Assembly: GCA_963792445.1 (NCBI GenBank)
Contig: CAWBWO010000002.1
Span: 1-64,000 of the forward strand
Length of the DNA stretch: 64,000 bases
Reading direction: 5' to 3'
From: Rummeliibacillus sp963792445
GTDB taxonomy: Bacteria; Bacillota; Bacilli; Bacillales_A; Planococcaceae
Part shown: piece after piece, positions 61,512 through 64,000 of the stretch
Layout: each line of letters begins with the position of its first letter
How positions within the stretch are numbered: the stretch's first letter is position 1
Position numbers and translations under genes: made by a program
The notes under the pieces: generated by a model
What the model was told of the DNA's origin: nothing
What the model saw: the letters and a program-made list of their open reading frames with translations, nothing else
Database searches by the model: none

Positions 61512-62554
61512 TTTATATATACCCAACTTTTCCGAAGTTGGCCGATGACAACCACTAAAATAGCAACTAATGGACCAATCAAAAAGCCGATAAAGCCAAA
61601 CATCTCAAACCCAACGTACATACAAATAAGGGTAGTTAATGGAGGTTGACCAAGGTGATCACTAGTAACTCTTGTTTCAAGAATTTGTCTTAATACAATA
61701 ACTATAATGGCTAAAATAAATAGAATTGTACCATCAAAAGTTTGACCACTAATCCAACAAATAACTGCCCAAGGGATTAAAACCATCATTCCACCTAGCA
61801 TTGGGAGCAAATCTACAAACCAAACAAGAATAGCCATGGGGAATGCAAATCGTGGTGTAATCCAAAATAAAGTAACAATTGTAACGCAAAAAATCACAAC
61901 ACTCACAATTAACTGAGCTTTTAAAAATTCAAGTGTGCTTTTTTTGAAATGTTGCCCAAAAGTTCTTGCGTTTGGGTTATTCTCAATACGTAACCATTTA
62001 CTAAAGGAGATCATAATTCCAGGTAATTCTAGCATGGAGTAATAGAGCGCTAAAAAATAAATAAAAAGTTTAAAAATAGCTAACGGAACTCTCTGTAGGA
62101 AACTTAAGAGCCGATCAGCTTGAAAATAGGTAGTTACAATTTTTTGTAAACCACTCAACATTTGTTCAATCCACTGTTGGATGGAAAGAATAATAGGTCG
62201 TGGTAAATCATGAGTAAGATTCATTAACTTAGATTGAAAATAGATCCATCTTTCATTCATGGTATCAACAAGCCCGGGAACCCATTGAGAAAGTTCACTA
62301 AATTTTAAAAGTATAAATACATATAACAAATAACAAAGAATAAGCACAACGATACTGAAAATAGAAAATAAGACAATGACAATAAACCGCCGAGACTTAT
62401 TCCATTGTTTTTCGTATTTACGAATTAGTGGATTAAAACAAAGTGCGGTCAAAAATGCTAAAAGAATTGGTTGAGCATAGAATATAGAGAAGAGTAATGA
62501 TATTGCTAAAACGAGCCATGGAAAGAATTTTTTTATAATATGTTGTAATGCCAT
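61499..62554 (-). CDS. AI-2E family transporter (YtvI-like permease)
   Basis: About 351 residues with seven or eight membrane helices and a central hydrophilic region, the pattern of the AI-2E family (PF01594). Conserved parts include the C-terminal PFLGGMMVLIPWAV-type segment (here LPMLGGMMVLIPWAV), QILETRVTSDHLGQPPL and GFEMFGFIGFLIGPLVAILVVV. Members act in autoinducer-2 export, ion:proton antiport or sporulation (YtvI); the role here is not clear. ATG at 62554 is preferred over GTG at 62563 because of GGGTGAT upstream; this is uncertain. Confidence 0.85.
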   Translation of the reverse strand: MALQHIIKKFFPWLVLAISLLFSIFYAQPILLAFLTALCFNPLIRKYEKQWNKSRRFIVIVLFSIFSIVVLILCYLLYVFILLKFSELSQWVPGLVDTMNERWIYFQSKLMNLTHDLPRPIILSIQQWIEQMLSGLQKIVTTYFQADRLLSFLQRVPLAIFKLFIYFLALYYSMLELPGIMISFSKWLRIENNPNARTFGQHFKKSTLEFLKAQLIVSVVIFCVTIVTLFWITPRFAFPMAILVWFVDLLPMLGGMMVLIPWAVICWISGQTFDGTILFILAIIVIVLRQILETRVTSDHLGQPPLTTLICMYVGFEMFGFIGFLIGPLVAILVVVIGQLRKSWVYINKKD

Positions 62555-62685
62555 CCTAATCACCCATATATTTCTGACACACTTAGTATGGGAAGTTTTT
62601 TTAAATTCATTCTAAAGAATAGTGCAATTATTTTATGAATGAGTCAATTTCATATAATTAATATTATTTTTAAAGAGAAAATATA

Positions 62686-62724
62686 AAAAGCCATACAAAG
62701 GAAAGAATCCCTTTGCATGGCATT
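62686..62724 (-). terminator. Terminator after the YugN-like gene
   Basis: GCCATGCAAAGG pairs with CCTTTGTATGGC (one G-T pair), followed on the minus strand by TTTTTATATTTTC. Confidence 0.8.
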
Positions 62725-62755
62725 TACATTATAATAATTATAGTATTAGTTCGAT

Positions 62756-63109
62756 TTAAAATTGATCTAGTTCTTTTGAAATTGAGTTTAGTATTTCTTG
62801 GCAAGTTTTTACTAAATTCGCTGGATAGAATTCATCTTCGCCATATTCAACACCGTGTGGAAAGTAATGTTTGCCAAGAACTGGTTTTAAAAGAGTAATA
62901 TTAGAGTCATTTGAACCATTATCACCGTCTTGAGCGTATCCAAATACTCTTAAATAGTAAATACCTTCGTTGACATCGAACTTTTTATCCCAAGTAACTC
63001 GTTCGTAATCCCAACCAGTAGAACGGATTAAACCATGGTTACCCATAAGATCATCAAGTAATGTAATATGCGCAACTTTATTTTCTAGTCCAGTGTTTTC
63101 AAAATACAT
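62756..63109 (-). CDS. YugN-like family protein
   Basis: A 117-residue soluble protein starting MYFENTGLENKVAHITLLDD. The start at 63109 is selected because GGAGGA lies 7 bases upstream; the longer frame overlaps the divergent region. Family-like parts are GLIRSTGWDYERVTWDKKFD and YYLRVFGYAQDGD, then a conserved HYFPHGVEYGEDE segment. In B. subtilis the gene ylbA lies in this spot after ctaG and, as I recall, belongs to the same family. Function unknown. Confidence 0.78.
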   Translation of the reverse strand: MYFENTGLENKVAHITLLDDLMGNHGLIRSTGWDYERVTWDKKFDVNEGIYYLRVFGYAQDGDNGSNDSNITLLKPVLGKHYFPHGVEYGEDEFYPANLVKTCQEILNSISKELDQF

Positions 63110-63192
63110 TATTATATCCTCCTTCGACACTTTTGTACAATATACGTTCCATTTTATAATAGAGCAAAATGGCAATGGTTGCAATGACAACA

Positions 63193-63222
63193 TTGTGAAT
63201 CAGAGTATGTAATTGGTATAAT
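63193..63222 (+). promoter_or_regulatory. SigA promoter of ylbC
   Basis: TTGTGA (63193-63198) and TATAAT (63217-63222) with an 18-bp spacer, 31 bases before the TTG start. Confidence 0.6.
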
Positions 63223-63253
63223 GAAGTCATAAAATAATTGGAGAGAGATTAAT

Positions 63254-64000
63254 TTGAAAGTCTTATTACGAGTATTAGTTATTTTAGCGGCACTCTTAGT
63301 CGTTTTTTACTATATTAACCAACCTGTCAAAGAAAATGCGCCTTTAAAAGCACCTAATTCGAATGGCATGGTGATTCCTCAAAAAGAGGCGCAGAATATT
63401 AATATTTCTGCAGTTGAAAGACCAACAAATGGGCTATCAACATTAGTTGGCCAATCAACTAAAAAACTTCAAAAAGCATTAGGAACACCTAATCGAAAAA
63501 GCCCTTCGGCATATGATTTCGAATGGTGGGTATATAAGAAATCAGCTAATAATTATTTACTTGTTGGAGTTGAAAACAATCAGGTAAAACAAGTTTATAC
63601 AACTGGCGCTGATGCCAATGCAGCTCCGTTTAAAATTGGTCAAGGAATTGATGAATTATATCGCAATACAATTACAGATACAGAAGTAACAGTGAAGATT
63701 AAAGAAAATGTTTATACTTTCATTTTAAATGAAGAGGATTTACAGTCTCGAATTTTAGTCATGTATAATGGATTGTATGCGCAACTTTACTTCGATGCAA
63801 TCGATCAAACACTAGAAGCAGTTCGATTTATAGATGGAGAAACACTTGTTAAACAACAACCATATGACATGACGTATGTGGGGGATATGATTACACCTTC
63901 AGTTCCTTCTTCATATAAGCAAGAAGAAATAGACCTGGAAAATCAAAAACAATTATTTGAACTGACAAATGTGTATCGACTTCAAAAGGGGTACACAGCA
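63254..64000 (+). CDS. ylbC: CAP-domain protein YlbC, cut by the window edge
   Basis: A frame open from TTG 63254 to the right edge (249 codons seen). It begins MKVLLRVLVILAALLVVFYYINQ, a signal anchor, followed by a linker and a CAP-associated N-terminal domain: LSTLVGQSTKKLQKALGTPNRKSPS, YDFEWWVYKKS and LLVGVENNQVKQVYTTG. The last visible residues, LFELTNVYRLQKG, are the start of the CAP/SCP domain. GGAGAGAG lies 9 bases before the start. The protein is probably secreted or membrane-anchored; the family function is unknown. Full B. subtilis YlbC is about 345 residues. Confidence 0.88.
   Translation, partial: MKVLLRVLVILAALLVVFYYINQPVKENAPLKAPNSNGMVIPQKEAQNINISAVERPTNGLSTLVGQSTKKLQKALGTPNRKSPSAYDFEWWVYKKSANNYLLVGVENNQVKQVYTTGADANAAPFKIGQGIDELYRNTITDTEVTVKIKENVYTFILNEEDLQSRILVMYNGLYAQLYFDAIDQTLEAVRFIDGETLVKQQPYDMTYVGDMITPSVPSSYKQEEIDLENQKQLFELTNVYRLQKGYTA

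Overview
This is an AT-rich window from the chromosome of a low-GC, aerobic, Gram-positive bacterium of the Bacillales. Gene order (ktrC, rnjA-rpoY, ykrA, def, pdhABCD; then yktA/yktB/yktC, ylaF, typA, ylaH, ylaI, ylaN, ftsW, pycA, ctaA, ctaBCDEFG, ylbC) follows the Bacillus subtilis ykq-ylb region. Accessory blocks and protein sequences point to Planococcaceae or Lysinibacillus-like bacteria; this placement is inference from recalled families and synteny. No tRNA, rRNA, CRISPR array, intact insertion sequence or prophage was seen.

Layout. 1-7.0 kb (mostly minus strand): tail of a membrane protein, an MFS efflux pump, a potABCD polyamine importer behind its XRE/cupin regulator, and a LytTR regulator. 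7.2-12.8 kb: glyoxylate shunt aceA-aceB, a small zinc-ribbon protein, thiol peroxidase pair ykuU/ykuV, and potassium-channel gating subunit ktrC. 12.8-17.1 kb: a sulfonate/nitrate-type ABC importer with a flavin monooxygenase behind an attenuator-like leader. 17.1-20.7 kb: RNase J1, RNA polymerase epsilon, an unannotated 23-codon transcription unit, a HAD phosphatase and peptide deformylase. 21-25.9 kb: pyruvate dehydrogenase operon. 26-32.5 kb: tripartite tricarboxylate transporter with a CitA/CitB-type two-component system and an atypical SDR protein. 33-36.9 kb: quinol oxidase qoxABCD behind a long structured leader. 36.9-41 kb: TetR regulator and RND pump. 41-49 kb: LrgAB-like pair and small conserved genes around typA. 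48.8-62 kb: ftsW, pyruvate carboxylase, heme A synthesis and cytochrome caa3 oxidase with assembly factors. The right edge cuts ylbC.

How it works together. The window is dominated by central aerobic metabolism: pyruvate entry (PDH and pyruvate carboxylase), glyoxylate bypass, carboxylate uptake, and two terminal heme-copper oxidases with heme O/A synthesis (ctaB, ctaA) and assembly proteins (ctaG, DUF420). Putative CcpA (cre-like) sites lie before the tricarboxylate transporter and before qox, consistent with carbon control.

Five conserved genes (pdhB, qoxB, a TetR regulator, ctaB, ctaG) are each broken by one single-base shift with both halves otherwise intact. This looks more like residual sequence error than gene decay, but cannot be settled here. 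The most interesting unexplained items are the 23-codon cationic peptide gene with its own promoter and terminator, the structured qox leader, the hairpin/cre element before tctC, the ABC-operon leader, a Bacillaceae-1-like RNA after pycA, a 51-bp IS150-end mini-element inside a terminator loop, and an SDR protein lacking all the usual catalytic residues.
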